Below, one piece after another: positions 57,501 through 63,378 of a stretch of DNA of 64,000 bases. Position 1 is the first letter of the stretch, and each line of letters starts with the position of its first letter. The stretch spans positions 6,760,480 to 6,824,479 of the forward strand of contig JAVLUZ010000143.1 in assembly GCA_036768485.1 (NCBI GenBank), written 5' to 3'. Source of the stretch: Mermis nigrescens. Its lineage: Eukaryota; Nematoda; Enoplea; Mermithida; Mermithidae. The position numbers and the translations under genes are program-made. The notes below the pieces were generated by a model that worked only from the letters and a program-made list of their open reading frames with translations, searched no databases and was not told where the DNA came from.

Positions 57501-59568
57501 TCGAGTTTCCTGAGCCCAATAGGCTGGGCTAATTTTCTGAGCCCCAAAAAGGCTATACAGCAATGGTACCGTTGTACAATATAAGTAGATTTTTGGGAAT
57601 ACGGAAACTGTTAAAACCTCTCAAGTTCCAAAAAATGTTCTGTGCTTCACGCCGGACTGGGTAATTGTCTTTTCTATACGCCTTTATAATCACTAAATTT
57701 GCATTTTAAAAAAATGTAAAATTCTTCAGCTTCGCGCTGTTTGAAAAAAGTTTTTAGTATTTTTTGACGTCAGAAGCCGAGAAGCTGGCTAAAAATACTC
57801 CAGCGAAGGTCGAGAAACCGTGTTTTATTACACAAAAATCGTTTACTGTAACATATTTTAGTAGGCATACATACGCCGAGGGTTGCCTTCACTCCCCCTG
57901 AAGGGTCAGCCGGACAGGAACTGTCCGGCGATTTTGAACACTAATGGATTGTTTTTTGCATCATTTTTGAAGTCAAAAGCAGTAAAAACGTCAAAATTTT
58001 TACGGCGCTTCGCGCCATATTAGTAGTTTTAAGTACCTTCTACTCAAAAAGCGCCCGAAATTGATAAATTTTTGCACCTTTTAGTGTTAAAAGTGATAAA
58101 ATGCAGTCAAAATGAACTAAAAATGCTTTCAAAATGCGATACTACCACTAAAAAGCGTTCTATAGCACGGTTTTTTTGTATTCGGCAAAGATTTTTCGCG
58201 ATGTACAAAGACTTATTGGGACCGTCTTTGTACAAGTACAAGATTTTTCGGGAGACAAAAACTGCAAAAAAGGTTCGAATTCGAAATTCGCTGGAATTCT
58301 CGGCGCTCCGCGCCGAAACTGAACAATTGTGTGTTCTATATATCTTTATAATTTCAGAAATTGCATTTTGAAAGGTAAAATGCCAAATTTTTTGGCGCTT
58401 CGCGCCGTTTTTGAGACGATTATTACAGATTTTTGCCCTCAGAAACCTAGAAATTGCTAAAATGCGTAACCAAAGGTCGAACAACTCTGTTTTTGCCACA
58501 CTAAAATCGCTACTGTACCATATTATAGTACCCGAAAATTTGTGTGTAGGAAATGTACAAAGACTTTTAGGGACCATCTTTGCACATGTACAACAAACGG
58601 ACCTTGAACAAAAGAAAACACTGCTCTGACCTTGTACACCTATGATAGTAGGTACCCGAAAATTTGTACGTGCAAAATGTACAAAGACTTTTGGGGAGCC
58701 TGAAGCCACCACCATAGGTGGGCAGCACCAAAATTCTGGGGGGATGCAAGATTTTTCAAGGGTTAAAAATGGTCTTAAAAATAGTGGTTTGGCAAAAAAC
58801 ACAATTTTTCAACGTTTCTCATCGAGCACTATCCATTGGCATCAAAAAAGTGCGAAAAAACAAAAAAAATTCAAAAATTGAATTCTGGTGGGGGTATTTG
58901 GCTTTCTGAGGAAGTGCATACTTCCTTCCCCACGCTTATTTGCGGCCACCACTGTTGATGTACGTACAACGTATGTTACCACACCTGGGCGTTGAGGGGT
59001 TTGGGGTATCCCCGAGAAACCAAAATACCCCCCAGAATTCAATTTTTGAATTTTTTTGTTTTTTCGCAATTCTTTGATGCCAATGGATTGTGCTCGATGG
59101 AAACGTTGAAAAATGGTGTTTTTTCGCCGTACAACCAGTTTTAAGGCTATTTTTTGATCTTTGAGAAATATTGCACCCCTCTAGAATTTTGGTGCCGCCC
59201 ACCTATGTATGTAAATTACCCCTTTCAATATTTCAATGATTCCTCAGCTGGACGGCCTATTGTTCTACTGCAACGACGCGTTTTATGAGCCGGGTTTGAC
59301 CCCGTTGGTCGGCTGGTTGAAACCTTTTATGTTGCAAGAAATTTTGGGGGTAAAAAATTTGCCTGCAAAATACGCGCCGCCCGTTTCGCAAAGCGCCGAC
59401 CATCACGTGACTACGGCCGTCGAATTTATTGAAGACTTCAACGCCAATTTGAAAAAACGGTCAGAAAAACCGCTGCGCGAAAAACCGTCGCCCAAAGAAG
59501 CGACCGTGTCGGCCGATTTGGAGGAGCCCGCTCAGGAAATTGAAATCGATAAAGCTTCTATTGTGTGA
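34338..59568 (+). CDS. SNUPN: Snurportin-1, eight exons over 25.2 kb
   Basis: Importin-beta adaptor that binds the m3G cap of spliceosomal snRNPs and carries them into the nucleus. Exons: 34338-34575, 37240-37325, 42513-42617, 42839-42920, 45678-45772, 52358-52426, 52621-52701 and 59248-59568. Their lengths sum to 1077 nt, i.e. 358 residues plus stop; human snurportin-1 has 360 from memory. Every junction keeps phase. Domains in order are an N-terminal hydrophobic CRM1-type stretch, an IBB domain in exon 1, and the cap-binding domain in exons 3-8. The two Trp residues in LMLSEWLVD and [10 protein letters not shown] correspond to the cap-stacking Trp pair known in the human protein. Introns 1, 2, 4, 5 and 7 (2.7-6.6 kb) are packed with transposons; introns 3 and 6 are about 200 bp. 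The coding sequence shows no stop or frameshift. Confidence 0.95.
34740..36130. other. Intron 1, no element recognised
   Basis: AT-rich sequence with one GGCGC-type palindrome near 35610 and a G-rich GGGGGCGGCGGCTCGCCCCC patch near 35720. No gene or clear transposon ends are seen. Confidence 0.4.
36131..36853. repeat. Diverged family C copy in intron 1
   Basis: CACTGTTTTTTATTGTACG at the left and TACAAAAAAAGTGGTG at the right resemble family C ends, with several CAAAGATTTT/GTACAAAG blocks and a palindrome near 36285. Confidence 0.55.
37240..37325 (+). CDS. SNUPN: SNUPN exon 2: acidic linker
   Basis: Encodes an acidic linker ([17 protein letters not shown]) ending [10 protein letters not shown], which aligns with the basic stretch just before LMLSEW in the family. 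The donor GACGAG|GTGAAC gives phase 0 into exon 3. The acceptor TTTTGCAAG|GG matches the phase of exon 1. AG sites at 37215 or 37228 are alternatives, of which only the latter keeps phase. Confidence 0.75.
37550..38253. mobile_element. Family C element in intron 2
   Basis: TIRs CAGTGTTTCTTTTTTGTAC and TACAAAAAAAAACACTG. Flanks GGAGGGCT and GGGGGCT suggest a 7-8 bp duplication. Two palindromes with GGCGCGAAG occur inside. The right end abuts a family A remnant. Confidence 0.8.
38259..38477 (-). repeat. Family A MITE remnant
   Basis: Contains TCGAGCACTATCCATTGGCA and ends CACGCCCACGTGTG. The left end is lost at the family C junction. Confidence 0.75.
38478..39249. other. Intron 2, no element recognised
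   Basis: AT-rich sequence. Short repeats such as AATAAACACTCGG and AATAAGCACTCGG occur near 39077 and 39172, without clear termini. Confidence 0.4.
39250..39430 (+). mobile_element. Family B MITE
   Basis: Ends CAGGCACGTATCTC and AGCTACGTGTCTG; flanking CATAGGTG and CATGGGTG differ at one of eight positions. Confidence 0.85.
39431..39879. other. Intron 2, no element recognised
   Basis: AT-rich; no termini, domain or RNA gene recognised. Confidence 0.4.
39880..40114 (-). mobile_element. Family A MITE
   Basis: Ends CACACGTGGGCAGC and CGCCCAGGTGTG; flanks GCAATATC and ATAATATC match at six of eight. Confidence 0.82.
40303..40468 (+). mobile_element. Family B MITE
   Basis: Ends CAGGCACGTAGATC and AGCTACGTGCCTG; flanking TGCTTAGG and TGCTTAGA differ at one position. 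Confidence 0.87.
40487..40762 (+). mobile_element. Family A MITE with perfect TSD
   Basis: Ends CACACATGGGCG and CCCACCTATG with identical GATACAAT on both sides. It lies 18 bp from the preceding family B element. Confidence 0.94.
41169..41317 (+). repeat. Short family A copy
   Basis: Ends CACACCTTGGCGTGGGGG and GTGCTGCCCATTTATG remain, but the centre is shortened and no duplication is visible. Confidence 0.65.
41808..42486 (-). repeat. Family A MITE interrupted by family D, ending beside exon 3
   Basis: Starts CATACGTGGGC, is broken inside GAGCACTATC by a family D element, and resumes at 42370 through GAGCACTATCCATTGGC to about 42486. The terminal CCCAGGTGTG is missing. It ends about 25 bp before the exon 3 acceptor. 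Confidence 0.82.
41935..42369 (+). mobile_element. Family D hAT-like MITE nested in family A
   Basis: Ends CATACATGATC and GTGCATGTATG; the 8-bp duplication AGCACTAT is perfect (41927-41934 and 42370-42377). An internal GGCGCTTCGCGCC palindrome lies near 42150. Confidence 0.92.
42513..42617 (+). CDS. SNUPN: SNUPN exon 3: start of cap-binding domain
   Basis: Thirty-five codons in phase 0 on both sides. [15 protein letters not shown] and [13 protein letters not shown] are near-diagnostic for snurportin; the Trp in SEW is the first cap-stacking residue. The acceptor is GTTTTAG|CTA and the donor AAA|GTAAAT. A truncated family A MITE ends about 25 bp upstream. Confidence 0.96.
42839..42920 (+). 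CDS. SNUPN: SNUPN exon 4
   Basis: Encodes [16 protein letters not shown] and LPGGSNRR, matching the conserved G-x-T-x-x-Y-x-K-S-G-Y and LPGG block after VASK. The acceptor is TTCATAG|GGC and the donor CGAG|GTAATT, phase 1, completed by GT from exon 5. Confidence 0.95.
43026..43436 (+). repeat. Family E repeat in intron 4
   Basis: Shares CTGTCCGGCGATTTTGA, GTGTTAAAAGTGATGTAATG, ACGTTTTATAGGCTATTTTG and CCTTGTGCACCTATG with 32405-32775 and 57880-58650. Confidence 0.72.
43452..43702 (-). mobile_element. Family A MITE
   Basis: Ends CATACGTGGGCAGC and CGCCCAGGTGTG; flanks GGTTTTCC and GGTATTAC match at six of eight. Confidence 0.83.
43706..43990 (+). repeat. Family E repeat fragment
   Basis: CTGAAGGGTCAGCCAGACAAG opens a partial family E copy; the 3' half diverges. 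Confidence 0.6.
44345..44585 (-). mobile_element. Family A MITE with perfect TSD
   Basis: Ends CATAGGTGGGCAGC and CGCCCAGGTGTG, flanked by identical GTTATACT. Confidence 0.94.
44656..44709. repeat. TA microsatellite, left part
   Basis: Pure TA run; continues at 45519-45593 on the other side of the inserted element. Confidence 0.95.
44710..45518. mobile_element. hAT-like element with GC-rich termini (family G) in a TA run
   Basis: Perfect 18-bp TIRs TAGAGCTGTGCCGGGGCC. GC-rich GGGGCCAGGCCCCGG repeats lie just inside each end, in contrast to the AT-rich body. It sits inside a TA microsatellite, so an 8-bp duplication would be invisible. A degenerate family A copy lies at about 45093-45330. 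No coding sequence is recognised. Confidence 0.85.
45519..45593. repeat. TA microsatellite, right part
   Basis: Pure TA run ending about 85 bp upstream of exon 5. Confidence 0.95.
45678..45772 (+). CDS. SNUPN: SNUPN exon 5
   Basis: The acceptor CTCTCAG|GT supplies the two bases needed by exon 4. [20 protein letters not shown] aligns with the LDCIY...TYYVLDVMCW block, with the family's Cys and Trp replaced. The donor is GAA|GTACTG. A 'leaked' GT-rich context makes the donor only moderately sure. Confidence 0.85.
45894..46070 (+). mobile_element. Family B MITE in intron 5
   Basis: Ends CAGGCACGTATCTC and AGCTACGTGCCTG; flanking TCTGTGTC and TCGGTGTC differ at one position. Confidence 0.87.
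46100..46885 (-). repeat. Diverged family E copy
   Basis: Reverse-complement family E blocks are seen at 46112-46330 and 46760-46880 (GACAGTACCAGTCCGGCTGA). AT-rich unmatched sequence lies between them. Confidence 0.6.
46914..47317. mobile_element. Fully palindromic Tc1/mariner-like MITE
   Basis: The whole 404 bp is an imperfect palindrome centred near 47115. Mirror pairs include TACAGTGGTCGCC with GGCGGTACTGTA, AGATGACGCG with CGCGTCATCT, and GCTATTAATAGC on both sides. TA at both ends and a CAGTGG start are typical of Tc1/mariner-derived MITEs; that class is inference. Confidence 0.82.
47772..48612 (-). repeat. Family E repeat interrupted by family C
   Basis: Begins GTAGGTGCGCAAGGTCAGGG and ends CCGACCCTTCAGGGTGG in reverse orientation. 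The break at 47950-48398 is a family C element with a clean duplication. Confidence 0.8.
47950..48398. mobile_element. Family C element with perfect 8-bp TSD
   Basis: Left end CACGGTTTTTTTGTATTCGG, right end TACAAAAAAAACTTTG, identical ATTACATA on both sides (47942-47949 and 48399-48406). Two internal GGCGC palindromes. Confidence 0.92.
48637..48925 (+). mobile_element. Family A MITE with perfect TSD
   Basis: Ends TACACGTGGGCG and CCCACCTATG; TCTGTAAC is identical on both sides. Confidence 0.93.
48934..49420. other. Intron 5, no element recognised
   Basis: No domain, RNA gene or terminus recognised. Confidence 0.4.
49429..49801 (-). mobile_element. Family D MITE with perfect TSD
   Basis: Starts CAGACATGCACAGC and ends GATCATGTTTATATG; GTTGCTAC is identical on both sides. 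Confidence 0.9.
49846..50050 (-). repeat. Family D fragment
   Basis: CAGACATGCATAGTTTGTGAA opens a partial copy that ends before the next family F element. Confidence 0.6.
50060..50661 (+). mobile_element. Family F element
   Basis: Starts CAGGCCCGTATCCAG and ends AAATACGGCCCTA. Flanks CCTATATA and CCCATATC match at six of eight. Two GGCGCGAAGCGCC palindromes lie inside, each beside an AATTTGAGCGGTTTTGGG-type or TTCATTTT-type block. Confidence 0.75.
51060..51271 (+). repeat. Left part of an older family F copy
   Basis: Matches the 3' part of 50060-50661, is interrupted by a complete family F element, and resumes at 52065 (TATACGGCTCTCC). Confidence 0.65.
51272..52064 (+). mobile_element. Family F element nested in family F
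   Basis: Ends CAGGCCCGTATCCAGG and CACGGGCCTG; flanks TATGCGGT and TATACGGC match at six of eight. At least four subrepeats each combine a GGCGC palindrome with AAATTTGAGC and GCTAGAAGAC, so the interior is a short tandem array. Confidence 0.78.
52080..52357. other. Intron 5 distal part
   Basis: T-rich sequence leading to the exon 6 acceptor; no element. Confidence 0.4.
52358..52426 (+). CDS. SNUPN: SNUPN exon 6
   Basis: [13 protein letters not shown] corresponds to DFRFYWMHSKLPEE in the family; Phe-Met replaces Tyr-Trp. The acceptor is TTTTTAGAG|GAA, with AG two bases upstream as the alternative that breaks phase. The donor is AATAAG|GTAATT, phase 0. Confidence 0.85.
52621..52701 (+). CDS. 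SNUPN: SNUPN exon 7
   Basis: [20 protein letters not shown] matches the F-K-F-V...L-x-x-F-P-C...S-L block. The acceptor is the strong consensus AATTTTCAG|TAC. The donor is TATGAG|GTGATT, phase 0. Confidence 0.93.
53118..53354 (+). mobile_element. Family A MITE in intron 7
   Basis: Ends CACACGTGGGCC and CCCACCTATG; flanks TATTTAGC and TATTTAAC differ at one position. Confidence 0.87.
53450..57030. other. CpG-depleted intronic segment
   Basis: Composition differs from the rest: rich in TCA/TGA and CA, with no CpG at all between 54301 and 54960. It has open frames of 147 codons at 54291-54734 and 125 codons at 55222-55599, with no recognisable domain. A decayed family C end (TCTTTGTACATTGAAAAATC) sits near 54515. 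A CpG-normal open frame at 56605-56883 (92 codons, partly Lys/Arg-rich) is also unrecognised. Confidence 0.5.
57037..57236 (+). repeat. Terminal fragment of the hAT-like family seen at 28384-31806
   Basis: GATAAAGTGTTTAATATTACG through the GC-rich GGCCTCGGCC block to CGGTCCGATCCTTG matches the right end of the 3.4-kb element. The other end is absent. Confidence 0.85.
57237..57879. other. Short degenerate repeats with GCTATATAG motifs
   Basis: About eight loose repetitions of a block including GCTATATAG, AAAAAG and CTTTT lie at 57240-57560, followed by family C-like sequence with GCGCTGTTT/GCGCCG motifs. No gene. Confidence 0.5.
57880..58650 (+). repeat. Family E repeat interrupted by family C
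   Basis: CTGAAGGGTCAGCCGGACAG opens the copy and CTGACCTTGTACACCTATG closes it. A family C element occupies 58166-58623. Confidence 0.75.
58166..58623. mobile_element. Family C element
   Basis: Left end CACGGTTTTTTTGTATTCGG, right end ACAAAAGAAAACACTG; two GGCGC palindromes. Very similar to 47950-48398 and inserted in the same repeat family. Confidence 0.82.
58713..58944 (-). mobile_element. Family A MITE with perfect TSD
   Basis: Starts CATAGGTGGGCAGC and ends CACGCTTATTTGCG; GCCACCAC is identical on both sides. Confidence 0.93.
58980..59207 (+). mobile_element. Family A MITE just upstream of exon 8
   Basis: Ends CACACCTGGGCG and CCCACCTATG; flanks TATGTTAC and TATGTAAA match at six of eight. 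It ends 41 bp before exon 8, so the branch-point region is close to or inside it. Confidence 0.83.
59248..59568 (+). CDS. SNUPN: SNUPN exon 8: end of cap-binding domain and tail
   Basis: The acceptor ATTCCTCAG|CTG is followed by [20 protein letters not shown] and [15 protein letters not shown], nearly identical in pattern to human DGLLFYH...TPLVGWLRPYM. The Trp in VGW is the second cap-stacking residue. A charged tail of about 65 residues ends at TGA 59566-59568. A family A MITE ends 41 bp upstream and a family D MITE begins 7 bp downstream. Confidence 0.96.
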   Translation: MDGLLFYCNDAFYEPGLTPLVGWLKPFMLQEILGVKNLPAKYAPPVSQSADHHVTTAVEFIEDFNANLKKRSEKPLREKPSPKEATVSADLEEPAQEIEIDKASIV

Positions 59569-59574
59569 TTCGTC

Positions 59575-60003
59575 CATGCATGATCTTGAGAGGTTTCACC
59601 CCCCTACAGAAAAAGTTTCACTAACGCGCCCCCCACCCGCAATAATTTTTTCACCCCCTCCCCTGCAGAATTGGCGATTTTTCGGAAGCTCCCGAAAATT
59701 TTCTAGAAATTTGTAGAAAAGATGCTTTTTTAGGCGTTTTCAACTATCTTTTTGCTCAGATTTTCGGCGCTTCGCGCCATTATACTCATGTTTTGACTAT
59801 ATTTTGTTCAATTTATCTCGTCTTTTCGATTTTTTTAGAAATTTGTTCACGTTTTTATGCTCTTGAAAGATGGAGCATAGTCAGAAACGCCGAAAAATGG
59901 TGTTTTTGACGCGTATGTACTTACCATTTTTTGGACCCAAAAATACAGTTTATAATTTCACCCCCCCCTCTCCTGCCCAGAATTCCCATGCTGTGCATGC
60001 ATG
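59575..60003 (+). mobile_element. Family D MITE at the SNUPN stop codon
   Basis: Ends CATGCATGATC and GTGCATGCATG. The perfect 8-bp duplication GATTCGTC is at 59567-59574 and 60004-60011. The left duplication contains the last two bases of the TGA stop codon. An internal GGCGCTTCGCGCC palindrome lies at about 59766. Confidence 0.95.
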
Positions 60004-60179
60004 GATTCGTCCATGCCTTAACATTTTCTTTACGCGTAGTTGATTCGTTGATTTAAATTTGGTAGGCGGAGCCGACTCATTTCTTAATCAGCGATTCGTC
60101 CGTTTGAATGACGTCAATGCGGACGTCGTTTAAACTGACCGGTTTCTTATTACAGAACGTTGTTTTACACAACAAATGA

Positions 60180-60750
60180 ATCAGTTATTTACACTGCTAA
60201 ATGTCTTGTTTATCATTTCGTTGATGAAGTGATCAGGTGTGTAAAGTAGTTCGCATCGTTTGTCAGAGCAGGGAACGTTGCTTAATTTCTTACTGTTGTG
60301 TAAAGCGACTTGGTTCGTAAATCGTCATGCAAAACATTAGTCAACCAACGAATAAATCCAATCTTTGTACAGCAAGTATAAAATATTCCGTTTTACAATG
60401 CAAATTTTTTGTTCAATATTGATGAGCGGATCGTTGTGTAAAGTACTTATTTTACACTGTTCAATGAGTCAACGAAAATTGCGTAGTTTCTCCTTTTTGG
60501 TAAAGCGCATGTTTCATGTCGGTTTTACTGAACGAATGAATCCGTCCTTTGTGCAGCAAGTATAAAATAGTCCGTTTTACTAGGCAAAATTTTTTGTTCA
60601 ATATTGTTGAGTGTATCGTTGTGTAAAGTACCCATTTTACACTTCGATGAGTCAACAAAACTTGCGTGATTTTTCTTTTCGGTAAAGCGCATGTTTCATG
60701 TCAGTTTACACAACAAATGCAGCCATCGTTTATACAGCAATATGTATTAT
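60180..60750 (+). repeat. Tandem repeat with about 182-bp period
   Basis: TTTGTACAGCAAGTATAAAAT (near 60364) recurs as TTTGTGCAGCAAGTATAAAAT (near 60546), and GTTGTGTAAAGTAC and GGTAAAGCGCATGTTTCATG recur with the same spacing. A third partial unit follows near 60725. It is non-coding. Confidence 0.85.
60351..60356 (+). terminator. Candidate polyadenylation signal AATAAA
   Basis: The first AATAAA I see downstream of the SNUPN stop, beyond the inserted MITE. Use is unproven; earlier variants such as AATAAT (59642) are possible. Confidence 0.25.
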
Positions 60751-61123
60751 GGTAAGTTTGGAGAAAATTGAAAACAATGTCGGTGATTTCGAGACTATCG
60801 CTTAAAATTTAGGGGTCTTATAATGTATAATTGCTGATCAAGTGTATAATAAGACATTTTTAGTATTCTAAACCTCAAAGCTTTACATAAACGTAAAAGA
60901 AACAAGTGTAAAAAAGTTTGATTTGAAAGACAGAGGTACATAACTCGTTTTTCGAAGTTAAATAATTTAAATCGATAAATTCAAATAATGCAACGTAGAG
61001 TAATGTAATTTAAGTTAATCTTGCATTAACCGGCCATTTGCGTGAATCGCTTAAGCGGTTTGCACAGCAAATAAATCTATCATTTAGGCAGCAAGAGTGT
61101 AACAGTGGCATGTGAGGGATCTA
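60751..61123. other. No feature recognised
   Basis: AT-rich sequence with a further degenerate CAGCAA-ATAAATC block near 61060. Confidence 0.4.
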
Positions 61124-61598
61124 CCACACCTGAGCGTGGGGGTATGCACCGTAGGTGAGCGGCCATCAAAGTTCTGGAGGTGTAAGATTTTTTAAAGGTC
61201 GAAAAAATGGTGGTATGGCGAAAAAACACAATTTTTCAGCGTTTCTCATCGATCACTATTCATTGGCATCGAAAAATTGCAAAAAAATCTTCAAAAAATT
61301 GAATCGGGGGGTGGGTTATTTTTGGTTTCTTGTAAGTGCATACCCCCAACCCACCCCCCCCACACGCACAGGTATGGTATACACCCCCATCCCGATAAAC
61401 CAAAATACCCCTTTCCCCCAAAATTAATTTTTTGAAAAAATTTTATTATCGCAATTTTTTGATGCCAATGTATAGTGCTCGATGAGAAACGTTGAAAAAT
61501 GGTCTTTTTTTGCCATACCACCACCATTTTTAAAACCATTTTTTGATCTTTGAAAAATCTTGCACACCCCCCCCCTCAGAATTTTGGTGCCGCCTATG
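61124..61598 (+). repeat. Family A MITE interrupted by another family A MITE
   Basis: The left 26 bp, CACACCTGAGCGTGGGGG onward, are separated from the remainder (61385-61598, ending CCGCCTATG) by an inverted copy of the same family. Confidence 0.8.
61150..61376 (-). mobile_element. Family A MITE nested in family A
   Basis: Ends CGTAGGTGAGCGGCC and CACGCACAGGTATG; flanks GTATGCAC and GTATACAC differ at one position. Confidence 0.85.
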
Positions 61599-62365
61599 TA
61601 TGAATCCACCCCCTACCCACAGTCCGTCGTCCCTCATTCCTTCCTCCGCCCTCAACAAAGCCAGAAAATTTTTTGAATCCCCTTCCCCGTTTTTGGAAAA
61701 AATTGACTTTTTTGGCCGTTTTTTAGCCAAAATAAGGCTATTACATGTATGAAGAGTGGCGTATAAAAACGTTTTGTTTATTAAATTGATTGAATAAATC
61801 GTAGTGTAAAGTACTTTACACCGGTGGAAAGCAAGATCTAACTTGTAAAAAAAGCATGCTCTGTTGTCAAAAGTTTAGCACCTTAGGAATGAGTTGGCTC
61901 TCTTGCTCTTTTTGTTTTCACTAATCAATCTGCATTATTGTCATCGCATTTTCAGTTCATCTCTTATTATTGTTGTAGATTCTGAGCACAGCTGTAAAAT
62001 TTCCCTTACTTGTCTTATACATTCATCTGACTTTTTAGCGTCGAATGGCGTTTGTGTAAACCGTAAACATTTCATTTTAAAAGTCATTTCGATTTAAACT
62101 CACTTTGCGCGAATTTATTGCGTTCTCGTTTGTAAACCTATGTACTTATGTACCTTATTTGCATTGAGTTTGTCCTCATCAGTCCTATTCGTGGTGTGAA
62201 AAGTAAAGAATGTTTCTATTTTAAAGCTTGGCCTTCTGAAATGAATTCTGCTTTGTAGCCGTGTCGAGTTTGCGATCGCGGAATAGCTTTAAAAATTCGT
62301 ACTATCGTGGAAAGCATTGATCTGGAGCAAAAATTCGGGATAAAAACAGTTTTAGAGGCTATGAT
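61599..62365. other. No gene recognised
   Basis: AT-rich sequence; a GTAAAGTACTTTACACC inverted motif lies near 61810. No domain or RNA gene is recognised. Confidence 0.45.
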
Positions 62366-62582
62366 CACACATGGGCGTGGGGGCATGCACCCCCATCCGA
62401 GAAACCAAAATACCCCCTAGGATTCAATTTTTAAAATTTTTAGACGTCAACGGATAGTGCTCGATGTAAAGGTTGAAAAATGGTGTTTTTCTCGCCATAC
62501 CACCATTTTTAAAGCCTATTTTCTTACCTGTGAAAAATATTGCACCCCCCCCCCATCAGAATTTTCTTGCTGCCCACGTATG
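62366..62582 (+). mobile_element. Family A MITE
   Basis: Ends CACACATGGGCG and CCCACGTATG; flanking duplication not recognisable. Confidence 0.75.
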
Positions 62583-62928
62583 CTTCTGACCACTATACTT
62601 CGAGAATCCGGTAGACTACCAGAATTTATTTTCGGTATGTTTTATTTCCGATTTTTTGCTACAGTCAGTTTCGTTTATCCGAGAGCTTTTTCAGTAAATG
62701 TTTTCTGAGGCTACAGTAACCCCTTCTCTCTTATTTACTGTAGTTAGCTAGATCTCGCTGTAGTTCCGCAGCAGAGAAGGGTTTTTCAATAACATTTTTG
62801 CGACATAATTTATAATAATTCGCCTTCCAGCAGATTAATCAACTTACAGATAAAAATCGTGCATTCAGCTTATCCTAAGTTGGCACTTTAAACACAATAG
62901 ACTAAAATGTTAAGAAACGCCGCGAACT

Positions 62929-62998
62929 CCCTCATAGCTCAGTGGTAAAACGTCTGCTTGTTGTGTTGAAGCAGCCGGGTTCGATTCCACGCGGAAGC
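62929..62998 (+). tRNA. tRNA-like segment 1, probably a pseudogene
   Basis: Contains an A-box-like TAGCTCAGTGGTAAAACG (from 62935) and a B-box GGGTTCGATTCC. The acceptor stem does not pair, the T stem has two mismatches, and the anticodon arm has a six-pair stem (CTGCTT/AAGCAG) with a nine-base loop instead of seven. It is therefore tRNA-derived (SINE head or pseudogene) rather than a working tRNA; I assign no anticodon. Confidence 0.45.
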
Positions 62999-63284
62999 TT
63001 TTTATTTAGCGTATTTACTCTATAGTCTGTTTCATTTATCCGAGAGCTTTTTCTGTAAATGTTTTCGGAGGTTACCGTAACCCATTCTTTCTTATTTACT
63101 GTAAGTCGCTAGATCTCACTTTAGCTTCTTAGCAGAGAAGGGTTTTTCAATAACATTTTTGCGGCATAATTTCTTTTCGTCTTCTATCAGATCAATCAAC
63201 TCACAGATGAAAATCGCGCATTCAGCTATCCTGAGTCGACACTTTAAACACAATAGACTAAGATGTTAAGAAACGCCGCGAACT

Positions 63285-63356
63285 CCCACGATAGCGCAGT
63301 GGTAAAAACGTCCGCTTGTAGACACAGCAACCCGGGTTCGATTCCAGCCGATAGCT
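63285..63356 (+). tRNA. tRNA-like segment 2, probably a pseudogene
   Basis: Second unit of the tandem pair: TAGCGCAGTGGTAAAAACG and GGGTTCGATTCC boxes remain. Acceptor and anticodon stems do not form properly. The box spacing could still bind TFIIIC. Confidence 0.45.
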
Positions 63357-63378
63357 TTTTGTTTAACGCACTTACTGC

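Larger units (their letters stand above)
62660..63375 (+). repeat. Two tandem units of about 357 bp, each with a tRNA-like segment
   Basis: Shared blocks in order are TTTATCCGAGAGCTTTTT, GCAGAGAAGGGTTTTTCAA, TAACATTTTTGCG, CACTTTAAACACAATAGACT and AAGAAACGCCGCGAACTCCC, then the tRNA-like part. The unit start is an inverted copy of the end of the 191-bp repeats at 63379-63952. Confidence 0.85.

Noticed and set aside
62929..63356. Functional tRNA genes
   Set aside because: A and B boxes are present, but acceptor stems do not pair and the anticodon arms have wrong loop sizes in both units.
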